Shown here: positions 9,106 through 18,383 of the stretch, piece after piece
How the letters are laid out: every line of letters starts with the position of its first letter
Position numbering within the stretch: position 1 is the first letter of the stretch
NCBI RefSeq assembly: GCF_000337135.1
Contig: NZ_AOIN01000008.1
Location: 1-60,575, forward strand
Reading direction: 5' to 3'
Length of the DNA: 60,575 bases
From: Natrialba chahannaoensis JCM 10990
GTDB taxonomy: Archaea > Halobacteriota > Halobacteria > Halobacteriales > Natrialbaceae
Notes under the pieces: generated by a model
The model's input: only the letters and a program-made list of their open reading frames with translations
The model's database searches: none
What the model was told of the DNA's origin: nothing
Translations under genes and position numbers: made by a program

Positions 9106-9624
9106 ATGACAGACAACACACGCCGCGAAGGGCCGCCCCCATTCGACAGACCGTTCGAAGATGAGGACACGAAGCAGCGCGTATACGGGACGGTGTTGCA
9201 CGCTCGAGAGCCGATGACGGCCGCTGAGATTGCCGAGCAAGCAGACTGTTCGGCGGAGTCGGCACGGACCCATTTGTCGTTCTACGCTGACCTCGGTATC
9301 GTTATTCGGCATGAAGGGCGACCAGTCAGGTACGAGCGCAACGATGACTACTTCGAGTGGCGTCGAGTGAACGAGTTAGCGCGGGAGAATACCGTCGACG
9401 AGTTGCAGGCCCGTGTCTCAGCGCTGACCGATCGAATTGAGGAGTATCGCGACGAATACGACGTCGATTCACCCGCCGAGGTCGACGTCCTCGAGTTCGA
9501 CGCGGCGCGGATCGACGATGTGTATGTCGAACTCGGTGATTGGGCCACCGCTATTGAGGAGCGCCGTCATCACGAACGTGCCCGGAGAAAGGCCGCCAGT
9601 TCAACGACTCCGTCCCACAGCTGA
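9106..9624 (+). CDS. DUF7342-type helix-turn-helix protein
   Basis: A 172-residue protein with a winged helix at residues 22-75 (QRVYGTVLHAREPMTAAEIA, then SAESARTHLSFYADLGIV) and a long helical region ending in a basic tail (HHERARRKAA). It matches the haloarchaeal DUF7342 type. The next gene begins two bases after its stop, so they form a two-gene operon. Given the possible toxin-like nature of the partner, this protein may be the antitoxin and autoregulator; that role is an inference from gene order. Confidence 0.75.
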   Translation: MTDNTRREGPPPFDRPFEDEDTKQRVYGTVLHAREPMTAAEIAEQADCSAESARTHLSFYADLGIVIRHEGRPVRYERNDDYFEWRRVNELARENTVDELQARVSALTDRIEEYRDEYDVDSPAEVDVLEFDAARIDDVYVELGDWATAIEERRHHERARRKAASSTTPSHS

Positions 9625-9625
9625 C

Positions 9626-10057
9626 ATGGTACCAGTGAATGACGGTCGGAGCCCTGCGCCAATCGACCGATCGGTGTTAGAGCGACTTCGATCCCAATTT
9701 CTCGGCAGCCGTATGTTTCAATCGGCAGAAATCGTTACAGCTGGAAAGCTACACCTTCGTGTCGATCTGTCCGACGAGTACTACCCGAACGAAGTGTCCG
9801 CTCGCCTCGAGATCCGCTGGTACCGAAACGACGATTTTAATTTCCACTATCAGGAGGAACGCCAAGTTAGTGCGTGGAAGTGCCGATGGGATCGGCATCC
9901 AAACGCGCACAACTCGAGAGATCACTTCCATCCGCCGCCGGCTGCGAGTCGCAGTGACGCACAAAACGAGCAGTGGCCAGCTGACCATCGCGACGTGAGC
10001 CGTCTCGTCCTCGACCGCATCGAGGAGCGAATCGAAGTACTGTGGGAGCAACAATAA
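9626..10057 (+). CDS. Possible TumE-like (DUF6516-like) protein
   Basis: A 143-residue protein starting at ATG 9626, just after the stop of the HTH gene. The central part runs from DLSDEYYPNEVSARLEIRWYRNDDFNFHYQ to a His-rich block (CRWDRHPNAHNS, then HFHPPPAAS). The RWD...H...HFH pattern recalls DUF6516/TumE toxins, which work with a neighbouring antitoxin. The resemblance is partial and made by eye. A conserved haloarchaeal protein of unknown function is the alternative. Confidence 0.5.
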   Translation: MVPVNDGRSPAPIDRSVLERLRSQFLGSRMFQSAEIVTAGKLHLRVDLSDEYYPNEVSARLEIRWYRNDDFNFHYQEERQVSAWKCRWDRHPNAHNSRDHFHPPPAASRSDAQNEQWPADHRDVSRLVLDRIEERIEVLWEQQ

Positions 10058-10075
10058 GAAGAGAGAGAGGGACTC

Positions 10076-10200
10076 TGTTGAAATCCCTCTTTGGCGTCGC
10101 CAACGAATGCGCCGTCGCGCGTCTGCTGATGCCCAGCACTTCCGATATTTGGTTGCGGAAACACCCGTTGAGGGGTCTGTTGAAACCCTTAGCCGGTGAT
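10076..10200. mobile_element. Decayed IS termini
   Basis: Two similar ends lie in a 220-base gap: GACTCTGTTGAAATCC near 10075 and GGGTCTGTTGAAACCC near 10175. Related TCTGTTGA sequences occur near 24968 and, inverted, near 26650 beside a transposase remnant. They look like terminal repeats of ISH-type elements with no transposase left between them. Confidence 0.35.
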
Positions 10201-10276
10201 AGGTTTTAGGAGTCGTGCTGAATACATAGCGCATAGTCAGTAGATAGCCAGCCGAGGGTTCTACCTACACCGCTTA

Positions 10277-13200
10277 CTAATCACAGATATCTTCTTGATA
10301 TGCGATGATTCCCTTATTGATGTGCTCATAATTGTTATGTAGCTCAGATAATTCATCAGACTTTGCCTGAAGCTCTTGATGATCTAAGGTACGTTCACCC
10401 CAAGGAAGCCAAGCAATCGTCTGCTCGGTCTCCTCAAGATACTTTTCTAGCAAGTCCTTCCGAATATACAATAGCCAAGAATCGTACCGTGCGTTATCGC
10501 ATTGGAATTCCCTATAGATCGTAGCCCTGTTTCCATTTGAGTCAAATAGATCGAATGTCTCATTGTGATTAATCAGATCTATATGTTCACTCAGCGCAGG
10601 GGCGGGGAACCTCATTCCACTTACTTGATTCAGTTGGCTGTGATGTGACTCCCAGGCAAAGACATGTACTGGGATTTCTACCTCCACGCCGTTGCTACTA
10701 CCTCTGTGAGAGCCAAATGCTTTTTCCACGTTCTTCTTTGCTGAACCATTGTCTTCACGCAAATAAGACCCGTACCGATCAGACCACGGGATTTCGCCGG
10801 CGTATGTGTAGTAATCCTCCAGTGGATCCGGGATGTTCCTATTCCCTGGATATTCCGTTTCTCGCAGCTCCTGTTTCAACACAGAAACATCCTCTTCCGC
10901 TACTAGAACTCCTCTCAAGAAGGTAAATATCCTGAGTGCATCCAGGGAAGCTTGCTCAATCTTCCCATCAAGCAATACCCAGGGCCCATCCACACCATCA
11001 ACCGTATCTTTCACAAACAGGTCTTCATAACTTGGGTTTGGGCCGCCTGAAATCCAATCACAATACTCCGAATATTCTGTTTCAAATAGCTCGGGTAACT
11101 TGGGCTTCCACTCTTTAATTTCAGTTGGGAAGCTCGGATCGATGTCACAGTCCGGCGGGCGCACTTCGTTTTCATAAGTTGGTAAAACGCCTTCATCAAC
11201 ACGTTTTCCATACATCTCAAAATAGGCAATCCAAGAGTACTTTTTCCCGTACCGATCTACCTTCGTCTTATCTCTTCCTCGTGTATTTCGCCGATCAATT
11301 TCATTATCAATTGACTCGAAGTCCTCATACGTATATCCGAGATCTTGGACCCGGTTTTTAATCTGTTTTAGAACAGCTTGGTACTCGGGATGATCGTCGA
11401 CATAGTTTCCTCTATCTGGAACTAATCCGCCGACGGTATAGTTACTGAAGTCCATATGAAAAGCTGACTCAACATCTTCGAGCGCATCCTCATCAATCGA
11501 ATCAGAGTCTCGGAACGGAGAGTCAATTTGATTTAATGGAGGATCGGTCAGATCAATCTCACCCTGTGAGATGCAGTCACCGCCGATTCTCCTAGCAAGC
11601 TCAATAACACCTCCCGCATATTGCCGTGACAAGACATGTTTGGTGCCGTAATCCGAGTCCTCCTGGAACATTTTCTTAACCAGTTCTCCTGCAAACTCTG
11701 GAATTTCACTCCTTAGAGTGTCTCCGTCCGGGTCTGCCCACATCGACATTGCAACTCCATAGCAACTCGCTAGCATCCGTTCTCGGACATAAGGGTCATT
11801 GAAAGAGAGTGCTCGAAGAGTTTCTTCAAAGAGGAGTCCAGGATGGGCCAGTCCCACTAAGTACAGTTTATGCGTAACCCGGTCCCGTAGATGTCTGTCC
11901 GTAGTTGTGAGGAATGTAGACAGTAGAGTAATCGCATTCCGTGCTGTGTTCTCGGAAAACTCGTCAACCGGAGCTGTTTCTACCCATTTTATAATCCTAT
12001 GAATAGTTGAGTAATCAGTTGTTCGCCGCAGATATTCAGACCAATGCTCATCGCGTTCAGCCATCTCCATATCATCCAAATATCCATACAGCCGATCCGC
12101 ATCATATGGATGACCGGGACGAGACGCAAGACCAACCAGAACATCAAACGTTTCTCTCTGAACCCTTTCGTCTAACTCTTCCAAGTAGAAACCAACCAGA
12201 TCGTCAGTCTGGTCGGTGAAAGAATCCGCACTCCGCCAATACAGACCATCTAGGAATATATCTTTAATTGGTTCTCCATATTGGCGTTTCTTTGGAATGT
12301 AGAAAGCGAGTTCCCTTTCCTCCTTTGGGAGAACTCGCTTTACCCGTCGAGGGAACTCAACCATGATCGCCTCCGCTAGACCCGGTTCGGCAAATCGCAG
12401 ATTATTACCCACTAACTCGAATATTTGTCCTAATGGCCTGTTCACGTAGAAGCTTCGCCGCACAGCTGTTTCCGAGTCAGTCTTCAGATACTCTGCCAAG
12501 AGGTGGCGTGCAATGATGTGATCTCCAAATCGCTGATACGGAAAACGAACAACCTCCGTTGTCCCCTGGTTGCGGTGGAGTGTTTCAGCCAGTAAACCAT
12601 CGGAGATCATACGATCGAGTAAGTCCCAAGCTTCTGGATCTGAGAGAGAAGTTTCGTCTTTGATTGCATCGATAGCATCTTCCTTCGTAACGAACTCCTG
12701 CATCTCATCAGCCATGATACCAGCAATCCCTGACCTGTGGGTAGGACCTGTAGATGTCCCCTTCATTATTCTCCAACAGGCCTTTCGTATAAGGCCGAAG
12801 TCAGCCTCGATATCTTCACCTATTTCCCGAGCAAAGTGTTCCAAAATATCGGTCATACTTCGCTGGCCGGAGGCAACACTCCTCAGGTAACCCTGCTGAT
12901 CAGATTGATCTCTTCGAGTTATCGCCTCACAAAGTATTTTTAGAAAGAGTGGACGCGAGAATTCCGGTGTCAGTAGGGGTACGTGGGGTGCCGGAACATT
13001 GTAGTAATCAAAGAACTCAATCTGTGCATCAAACTCGTTCTCCTCGAACCCACGGTGTTCAACCTGAACAAGATGGTTTTCGGCCTCGCTCGTTAAAATC
13101 TGTTCATCGAACGGAGTGCGACAACTGAGTGTCAGACCAACATGAGAATAATCCTCAACCTGCTCAGCAACGGAGGCTAACTCATCTCTCCACAGTTCCC

Positions 13201-13981
13201 GATCAGCTTCGTTTATTCCATCAATTAGCAAAAGAGATCTTTTCCCAACCTCTTCGCCAAATGATTGTAGTTCGGTAAGTAGTTGCTCTGGACTCGACAC
13301 TGAATCAATTAACTGGCAGATTCCTTCAAGGGGAGGAACATCATCTGGGAGAGTTTCTGCTAAAACAAGAAGCGTTGGAAGCTCCAAATCCATCCTTATT
13401 TCAGCAAGGTCACACAAAAAGTGTGTTTTACCAGTTCCCCATTCTCCCTTGAGGAACAGGGTCTTGTCCCGTAAAAGAGGGAGTTCCGGCCCCTCAACAA
13501 CGGTAGAAACTCTTTCCAAAGATTGGGACAAATTTTGATTAAGCGAAATTTTGTTGTTTATGTCTCGCTGTTTCTCCTCATCTGCCTCACGATGCTGAGA
13601 TCGCAGTTTCTGGCTGACTTCACTGGTTTTGCCCTTAGCAAACCTTGTTGCACGTGTAAGTTGGCGGAGTTCCGTCTTGTCATCATTAGGTGATCTGTTT
13701 GATATTGACCTCAGAAGTTCGACCACCCGCTCCGGAGACTGTTTTCGACGCTTGAACGCTTCTTTTGCTTCCACCGGTGCTCTATTCCATTCCTCCCCCA
13801 ATTCATCAGCTAAATTGGCTAGCCGCTCTTCCAGTCTCTTAGAATAAGCTAACGCATCAAATGGCTGTAGAACTTCTGAGACCTGTATGTTCGGAGCTTC
13901 AGGATCAATTTGAGGAGTATATCGAGCGCCAGCGTGATTGATCTGTTCCTTATTGACTTCGTTGAGATTTGAGAGTTCCAT
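10277..13981 (-). CDS. Large P-loop NTPase, STAND/AVAST-like candidate
   Basis: A 1234-residue ATPase. Residues 14-35 carry AGARYTPQIDPEAPN, a segment I associate with large bacterial STAND-type ATPases of defence islands. A charged helical region follows (60-150), then Walker A GEWGTGKT at 179-186, Walker B LLLIDGINEAD at 250-260 and a sensor-like LTLSCRTPFD. Residues 400-1234 are mostly helical, with no recognised catalytic motif; STAND proteins usually carry target-sensing repeats there. It follows the methyltransferase-HEPN gene on the same strand after 111 bases and probably belongs to the same operon. A 7-base inverted repeat abuts its start codon. No transmembrane segment is seen, so it should be cytoplasmic. 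The subfamily is uncertain. Confidence 0.75.
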   Translation of the reverse strand: MELSNLNEVNKEQINHAGARYTPQIDPEAPNIQVSEVLQPFDALAYSKRLEERLANLADELGEEWNRAPVEAKEAFKRRKQSPERVVELLRSISNRSPNDDKTELRQLTRATRFAKGKTSEVSQKLRSQHREADEEKQRDINNKISLNQNLSQSLERVSTVVEGPELPLLRDKTLFLKGEWGTGKTHFLCDLAEIRMDLELPTLLVLAETLPDDVPPLEGICQLIDSVSSPEQLLTELQSFGEEVGKRSLLLIDGINEADRELWRDELASVAEQVEDYSHVGLTLSCRTPFDEQILTSEAENHLVQVEHRGFEENEFDAQIEFFDYYNVPAPHVPLLTPEFSRPLFLKILCEAITRRDQSDQQGYLRSVASGQRSMTDILEHFAREIGEDIEADFGLIRKACWRIMKGTSTGPTHRSGIAGIMADEMQEFVTKEDAIDAIKDETSLSDPEAWDLLDRMISDGLLAETLHRNQGTTEVVRFPYQRFGDHIIARHLLAEYLKTDSETAVRRSFYVNRPLGQIFELVGNNLRFAEPGLAEAIMVEFPRRVKRVLPKEERELAFYIPKKRQYGEPIKDIFLDGLYWRSADSFTDQTDDLVGFYLEELDERVQRETFDVLVGLASRPGHPYDADRLYGYLDDMEMAERDEHWSEYLRRTTDYSTIHRIIKWVETAPVDEFSENTARNAITLLSTFLTTTDRHLRDRVTHKLYLVGLAHPGLLFEETLRALSFNDPYVRERMLASCYGVAMSMWADPDGDTLRSEIPEFAGELVKKMFQEDSDYGTKHVLSRQYAGGVIELARRIGGDCISQGEIDLTDPPLNQIDSPFRDSDSIDEDALEDVESAFHMDFSNYTVGGLVPDRGNYVDDHPEYQAVLKQIKNRVQDLGYTYEDFESIDNEIDRRNTRGRDKTKVDRYGKKYSWIAYFEMYGKRVDEGVLPTYENEVRPPDCDIDPSFPTEIKEWKPKLPELFETEYSEYCDWISGGPNPSYEDLFVKDTVDGVDGPWVLLDGKIEQASLDALRIFTFLRGVLVAEEDVSVLKQELRETEYPGNRNIPDPLEDYYTYAGEIPWSDRYGSYLREDNGSAKKNVEKAFGSHRGSSNGVEVEIPVHVFAWESHHSQLNQVSGMRFPAPALSEHIDLINHNETFDLFDSNGNRATIYREFQCDNARYDSWLLYIRKDLLEKYLEETEQTIAWLPWGERTLDHQELQAKSDELSELHNNYEHINKGIIAYQEDICD

Positions 13982-13998
13982 TTAGTCTACCAGACTAA
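13982..13998. promoter_or_regulatory. Inverted repeat at the NTPase start codon
   Basis: TTAGTCT-ACC-AGACTAA is a perfect 7-base inverted repeat directly before the ATG at 13981. It sits where a ribosome-binding site or a repressor site would be and could tune NTPase expression relative to the upstream methyltransferase. Confidence 0.4.
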
Positions 13999-14092
13999 CT
14001 TTGCTTTAATAGTCTTTTTCAACATTCTGGCGTAGAGTCGGGTGATCAGGAAAATGGCCTTGATGATGTCCTAAGCAACTGGTGAATCAGAG

Positions 14093-16663
14093 CTAGGTCG
14101 CTGCTGCTCCTGAATCCTGCTGTTGTGCTATTCGTACGTATTCATTCAGACAGGCGTTGCAGAGAGCGTAGAAGGAGACGAAAAAGTGGATTGACAGTGT
14201 TCGGCTATCTTCGATCACATCTCCGTGTGCTATCCTGTTTCGACGTTGTCTAACTGTCTCGTGGAGATATTCGCTGAATACGCCGTCGAAGAACTGGGAG
14301 ATCAGGTTATCCAGGTTCTTTCGCTTCTGCGAGCGATGTTTCCCTGGCATCTTGAACTCAGTCTTACCGTCCTCTTCGACGATGTCGCCCCCTGCCTCCT
14401 CTACTAGGTCAGCAAGGACTCCTTCGAACTGTAGTACGATTCCAGCGAGGAAACCTCTGTAGTGACCCTCTTCGAACTCCATAAGCAGATCATCCAGAAG
14501 CTCTCGTCTTTCCTCGAAGAACTCTACGTTCCGGAAGGTCTGACGTGCCTGGTCCAGGAGTTCCTGATCAAACCGGTCAATGACGAACTCTTGAGCCTGT
14601 TTACGATCAGATTCAAGCAGTTCCTGGAACTCATCGAACTCGGGCAGGGTCAAGAACCAAGACCAGGCAAAGTTGTCTCTGGAAGCTAAATACCGCCGTA
14701 AGGCCTGCTTCTCCCTCTCTGTCTCATAACTTTCAATCAGAATGTGGTTCAACTTGACGAGGTCGTTATCATCTTCCGGCGGGAAGAAAGGCTCCAGTCT
14801 GTCGAAGGTGTCCTCATTCAACGCCTGCTCAATGATCGGGATTTCCCTTAGCTGGGTGATGTGGATACGGTACCAGTTCAGATCCATTGACTTCGCGTAC
14901 GTTTGGAAAAACTCTCTGTATAGAGGGGTGTTCAACAGCCGGGCTAAAGCATCCCTGCGTTGTTCCCCATCAACTTGGACACCGATTACCGTCGAATCAA
15001 ACACTGCATCATCAACCTCAACAGTATAGCAGACCGGCTCGTCGAAAAATTTAGGGATTATCAAATTCGGATTCTGGAACTTACCAAGATAGTTTGGTAT
15101 GAACGAAAACCCATTTCCTTGGTGGTGAAGCGGACTACTCTCTACATACTCTACCAGTTCTGTGTAGCCGTCATTCTCCAACTCTTCAAGCACCCTTTGC
15201 TCCGTCAAATCCATTCCTTTTGCCTCCAGAGTTTCTATGTATCGAGTGAGATCCAGCAGATAGAGATTGATAACATCCTCAGAAATAGAACGTATATCGT
15301 CAGGAGGATTCTTGATGACGGGACGGAAGAAACGTTCATCGATACCTGACTCCTCCTTCTCACTCGAATCAAAGTAGAAGATATCGTTATTGCCTGTAGA
15401 CACGCCGCTCCCAATCTCGACGCCGGAAAGCTCACCAAGCTTGGTGAAACCTTCAGATGTGAGGATGTCGTAGATTGACGGGTTAGAAAGCATTCTCAAG
15501 ATATTTCTTCCTTCCAAGTCCGCGTGAGAGGTCTTCACCAATTCCGCGTCATAGTGATTATACCTGTTTTCGAGTATGGCGTCTAACGGTTGTTGGAAAA
15601 GGCCTCGTGCGTTGTCGGGCAGTTCCATCTGGTTGAATCGTGCGATTCCGGTCTTCTTGGCCTGAGGATCACGCTCCTCCTTGACCAAGGTTAGGATGAC
15701 TAACTCGACTGAGTGGGAATCTGCGAAGAGTCCCAACGGCAGTTCAACTATTCTATGGATACTGCATGATTCAGTAAGTTGGTTGAGGAGGCCGTCTTTC
15801 AGGGCCATCTTCGGGAGTACGAATGCTCCGCGCCCACCGTCTTTGAGATGGGATACTGCTTTAGCGACAAAAGCGGCAGCAAGTGAGGGCCTTGTTCCTT
15901 GGACCCATTTACTGATTGTTTGTCGCTGTTTTGGTGGCAAGAAGCTTGCTATCGGTGGGTTTCCAACGACTACATCGTATTTCCTCCGGGAATGTTCATC
16001 CGGGCGTTCCTTGACCAATTCTGATTGTTCAGGGGTTCTCCAGTCGAAGAAGTCCTTATTAATGATCTCCGCGTTGTCTATGTCCCTGACTCTGATTTTT
16101 GCTAGTTTAGCGATGAACGGGTATATTTCGACTCCAGTCAAGCGGTTTGAACCTTTTTCGGTATCGAGTCTGGTCACAGCTTGTTTGAGAAGACTACCTG
16201 ATCCTGTAGCGATATCGAGAACAGAGTCGTTCTCTGATGATATTGCCCAGCCCGTGAGAAGTTCAGCAATAGACTCCGGCGTATAGCCGTGTACATAACC
16301 AGCTTCGGATAGGATTCTTGAGGTCTCTTCGATCTTTAATTCCCTGTACACTGTCTCACCAATCAATACCCGTCTGAGAAGTTCTCCGTATTCGTGGACA
16401 TCTCCCAATTCATAGAGCAGGATATCTTCGTCCCGGAACTCAAGAAAGCCATTTTGAACAGTTATCAGTACTCGGTCCGCAGACTCCGGTATCTCCGTTA
16501 TCTGTTTATGAGGCCCGCCAGACTCAAAGATGTAGAAAGCCTGGTTCGCTGTATCGACGACTAATCCGCCACCGCGCATCTCCGCAGCATTAACCGCGGG
16601 AGAGTCCTCTACCTCTTGAGAAAGCAAATACAGATCCAGGTTAGGAGAGTGACGACTGGACAT
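14093..16663 (-). CDS. N6-adenine DNA methyltransferase with C-terminal HEPN-like domain
   Basis: An 856-residue protein from ATG 16663; a TTG at 16687 would add 8 residues. SAM-binding motif I is VLDIATGSGSLL (about 148-159). Motif IV reads GNPPI (about 234-238) instead of the usual NPPY/F/W, so the aromatic residue that stacks on the flipped base is missing. The middle resembles Eco57I/HsdM-type enzymes, including a target-recognition-like end (MDLNWYRIHITQLREIPI). The last 120 residues form a helical domain with RNRIAHG: R808-x4-H813 matches the Rx4-6H signature of HEPN domains, many of which are RNases. The fusion suggests a DNA-status sensor or modifier tied to an RNA-cutting effector, with the NTPase downstream as partner. 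The methyltransferase fold is seen; activity and the HEPN role are inferred. Confidence 0.78.
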   Translation of the reverse strand: MSSRHSPNLDLYLLSQEVEDSPAVNAAEMRGGGLVVDTANQAFYIFESGGPHKQITEIPESADRVLITVQNGFLEFRDEDILLYELGDVHEYGELLRRVLIGETVYRELKIEETSRILSEAGYVHGYTPESIAELLTGWAISSENDSVLDIATGSGSLLKQAVTRLDTEKGSNRLTGVEIYPFIAKLAKIRVRDIDNAEIINKDFFDWRTPEQSELVKERPDEHSRRKYDVVVGNPPIASFLPPKQRQTISKWVQGTRPSLAAAFVAKAVSHLKDGGRGAFVLPKMALKDGLLNQLTESCSIHRIVELPLGLFADSHSVELVILTLVKEERDPQAKKTGIARFNQMELPDNARGLFQQPLDAILENRYNHYDAELVKTSHADLEGRNILRMLSNPSIYDILTSEGFTKLGELSGVEIGSGVSTGNNDIFYFDSSEKEESGIDERFFRPVIKNPPDDIRSISEDVINLYLLDLTRYIETLEAKGMDLTEQRVLEELENDGYTELVEYVESSPLHHQGNGFSFIPNYLGKFQNPNLIIPKFFDEPVCYTVEVDDAVFDSTVIGVQVDGEQRRDALARLLNTPLYREFFQTYAKSMDLNWYRIHITQLREIPIIEQALNEDTFDRLEPFFPPEDDNDLVKLNHILIESYETEREKQALRRYLASRDNFAWSWFLTLPEFDEFQELLESDRKQAQEFVIDRFDQELLDQARQTFRNVEFFEERRELLDDLLMEFEEGHYRGFLAGIVLQFEGVLADLVEEAGGDIVEEDGKTEFKMPGKHRSQKRKNLDNLISQFFDGVFSEYLHETVRQRRNRIAHGDVIEDSRTLSIHFFVSFYALCNACLNEYVRIAQQQDSGAAAT

Positions 16664-16674
16664 CCTTACAGGGG

Positions 16675-17004
16675 TTATAACATCCAAATCACATTAACAT
16701 TAGGTCGTCCGGTTGCTCTTGATCGAATCTGCGGAGCCCTGTGCATGCAGGTATTTATCCTTCTTGTTCGAATAGTTTCTCTTGGGGTTGCTATGAGGTG
16801 TATTTGTTCGCTGGCGGTCATTTCTTCCAATGCATCTTCGTAGTGGCTTACTGTTTGGCGCAAGACGCCGATTTCTTCGACTGTGTCCAACTGCTTAGTT
16901 GTATGATTGCGTCGGATAGAGAGCGGGATTGAATCGTTCTTAGGGTTAGATAGCAGGGCTAGCGGAATAAAATGCCAACTACGCCGCTGAATGTACCTCT
17001 GCAT
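16675..17004 (-). CDS. Doubtful small ORF upstream of the methyltransferase
   Basis: A 109-codon frame with an ATG at 17004. Its middle (KQLDTVEEIGVLRQTVSHYEDALEEM in two adjoining helices) looks like a coiled coil and real protein, while both ends look random. It ends just before the methyltransferase ATG. It may be a small coupled gene or a remnant. The rest of the 600-base gap up to 17268 shows nothing I can assign. Confidence 0.3.
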   Translation of the reverse strand: MQRYIQRRSWHFIPLALLSNPKNDSIPLSIRRNHTTKQLDTVEEIGVLRQTVSHYEDALEEMTASEQIHLIATPRETIRTRRINTCMHRAPQIRSRATGRPNVNVIWML

Positions 17005-17267
17005 TCAGCACCCGGATTCTATCAGCCATCGAGGATTTCAACAAAGTCGGGAGAGAAAGAGTATCGACAACACCGCTTTAGTACGTTTTCTATCGATTGA
17101 ATCGACAGAATTGATTTGAACACCTTTGCGTAAGTAAGTCCCTTTCAGCTATCTAAATTATCGACATTACTGCCGCTCCGTAACCACAACTGGCGATTGA
17201 TCAAGTGGCTTCTCGTTGGCACTCACCTGTATGATTCGTAACCAAATCAGCAGCCGAGAGGGTCAAC

Positions 17268-18383
17268 ATGGGAGAAGTAGATAGGGAGACGACTAGAACC
17301 GGGACGTCTGAGATCAATCTGGTCGACGGAATCTCTGGGAAGCAGTTTCGAGACTGGTATCAGGAGCGGAAATTCCGGAAAAACATCGAAAACGGAAAGC
17401 CGTATTTCAACAGGCCACCGTCGGTTCCGTCACCCCGAAAACATAGTCCAAGCCAGATACTGCAGTGCCACCGAAAAATCGCATACCGTCAACACAATGC
17501 GCCGGCAGAAAAACCAAATCCAACAGGGATCTTTTGGTTTGGGTCACGGTTCGAGGAAGATCTCGTGGTGAAATTTCTCAAAGAGACTGTTGTTAACGAC
17601 CAGGAATATGTCACGAACTCGCTGTGGGTTGATTTTACTGCCCAGACGGATATCGGCGACATTCAGATCAAAGGAGAAACGGATCCAGTAATCGTGGATA
17701 CAGATGGAGAACCGTTGCTTCTCACGGAAATCAAGACCAAGCAATCGGTAGAAAACGTCCGGTCGCCCAACAAGCACCATCGAGCTCAAGCGCATGCGTA
17801 CATGAAAGGATTGTCCGAGAAATACGATCGGACAGTGTCGGAGGCCGTCATCCTGTACGGAAGCCGAAAAACGTTCAACGCCAAAGCGTTCCATATCGAA
17901 TTCGACCCATGGTTTTGGCGCAACACGGTTCTAAATTGGGTGGAGACACACACGACGTACCGTCTCAACGAAGACCTGCCACCAGCAGCCCCGGAGTACA
18001 GTTGGGAATGTAGCTCTTGCTCTTATAGAGAGCGATGCGGACGAGGTAGTGCAAGTTACGAGGACGTAGACGCTACTGGATTGCTCCCTCTCCATGAGTA
18101 CCCGGAGAGGGTGGTTAGAAGGTATTTAGAGGGTCATAAGGATGTAAAGCTCACACCAACCCTTTCAGAACGGTATCCAGAATTAGCGGACAAATTTGGG
18201 GTACACGATTGGCGATGTGAGCGTTGCGATGGAACCTATCCACACGATTCACCTGACTGGACTGGGAACGTTTCGGAACCGCCTCTCTGCCCGTCTTGCT
18301 GCGACGATGGTGTACCAGCTACGTTAAGAGGAGACTCCATCGACACTCAGAAAATAGAAGAAGGTCACCATGTCGCGGAATAG
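17268..18383 (+). CDS. Cas4-like Fe-S exonuclease with extra zinc ribbon
   Basis: A 371-residue PD-(D/E)xK nuclease of the Cas4/RecB type. The nuclease core is GETD (Asp139), then LLTEIKTK (Glu154, Lys156), then the QAHAYMKG helix (Gln174). Cys67 (ILQCHRK) with Cys248, Cys251 and Cys257 (ECSSCSYRERCG) is the four-cysteine set that binds a 4Fe-4S cluster in Cas4. A C-terminal extension carries another CxxC pair (CERC, CPSC near 313-345), an added zinc ribbon not found in ordinary Cas4. There is no cas1, cas2 or CRISPR array in the window, and the following genes are recombinase genes, so it probably processes DNA ends for the mobile element. Its end overlaps the next gene by 14 bases. Confidence 0.8.
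   Translation: MGEVDRETTRTGTSEINLVDGISGKQFRDWYQERKFRKNIENGKPYFNRPPSVPSPRKHSPSQILQCHRKIAYRQHNAPAEKPNPTGIFWFGSRFEEDLVVKFLKETVVNDQEYVTNSLWVDFTAQTDIGDIQIKGETDPVIVDTDGEPLLLTEIKTKQSVENVRSPNKHHRAQAHAYMKGLSEKYDRTVSEAVILYGSRKTFNAKAFHIEFDPWFWRNTVLNWVETHTTYRLNEDLPPAAPEYSWECSSCSYRERCGRGSASYEDVDATGLLPLHEYPERVVRRYLEGHKDVKLTPTLSERYPELADKFGVHDWRCERCDGTYPHDSPDWTGNVSEPPLCPSCCDDGVPATLRGDSIDTQKIEEGHHVAE

Noticed and set aside
17268-18383. Cas4-like gene as part of a CRISPR-Cas locus
   Set aside because: No Cas1, Cas2, effector gene or repeat-spacer array occurs in the window; the neighbours are recombinase genes.
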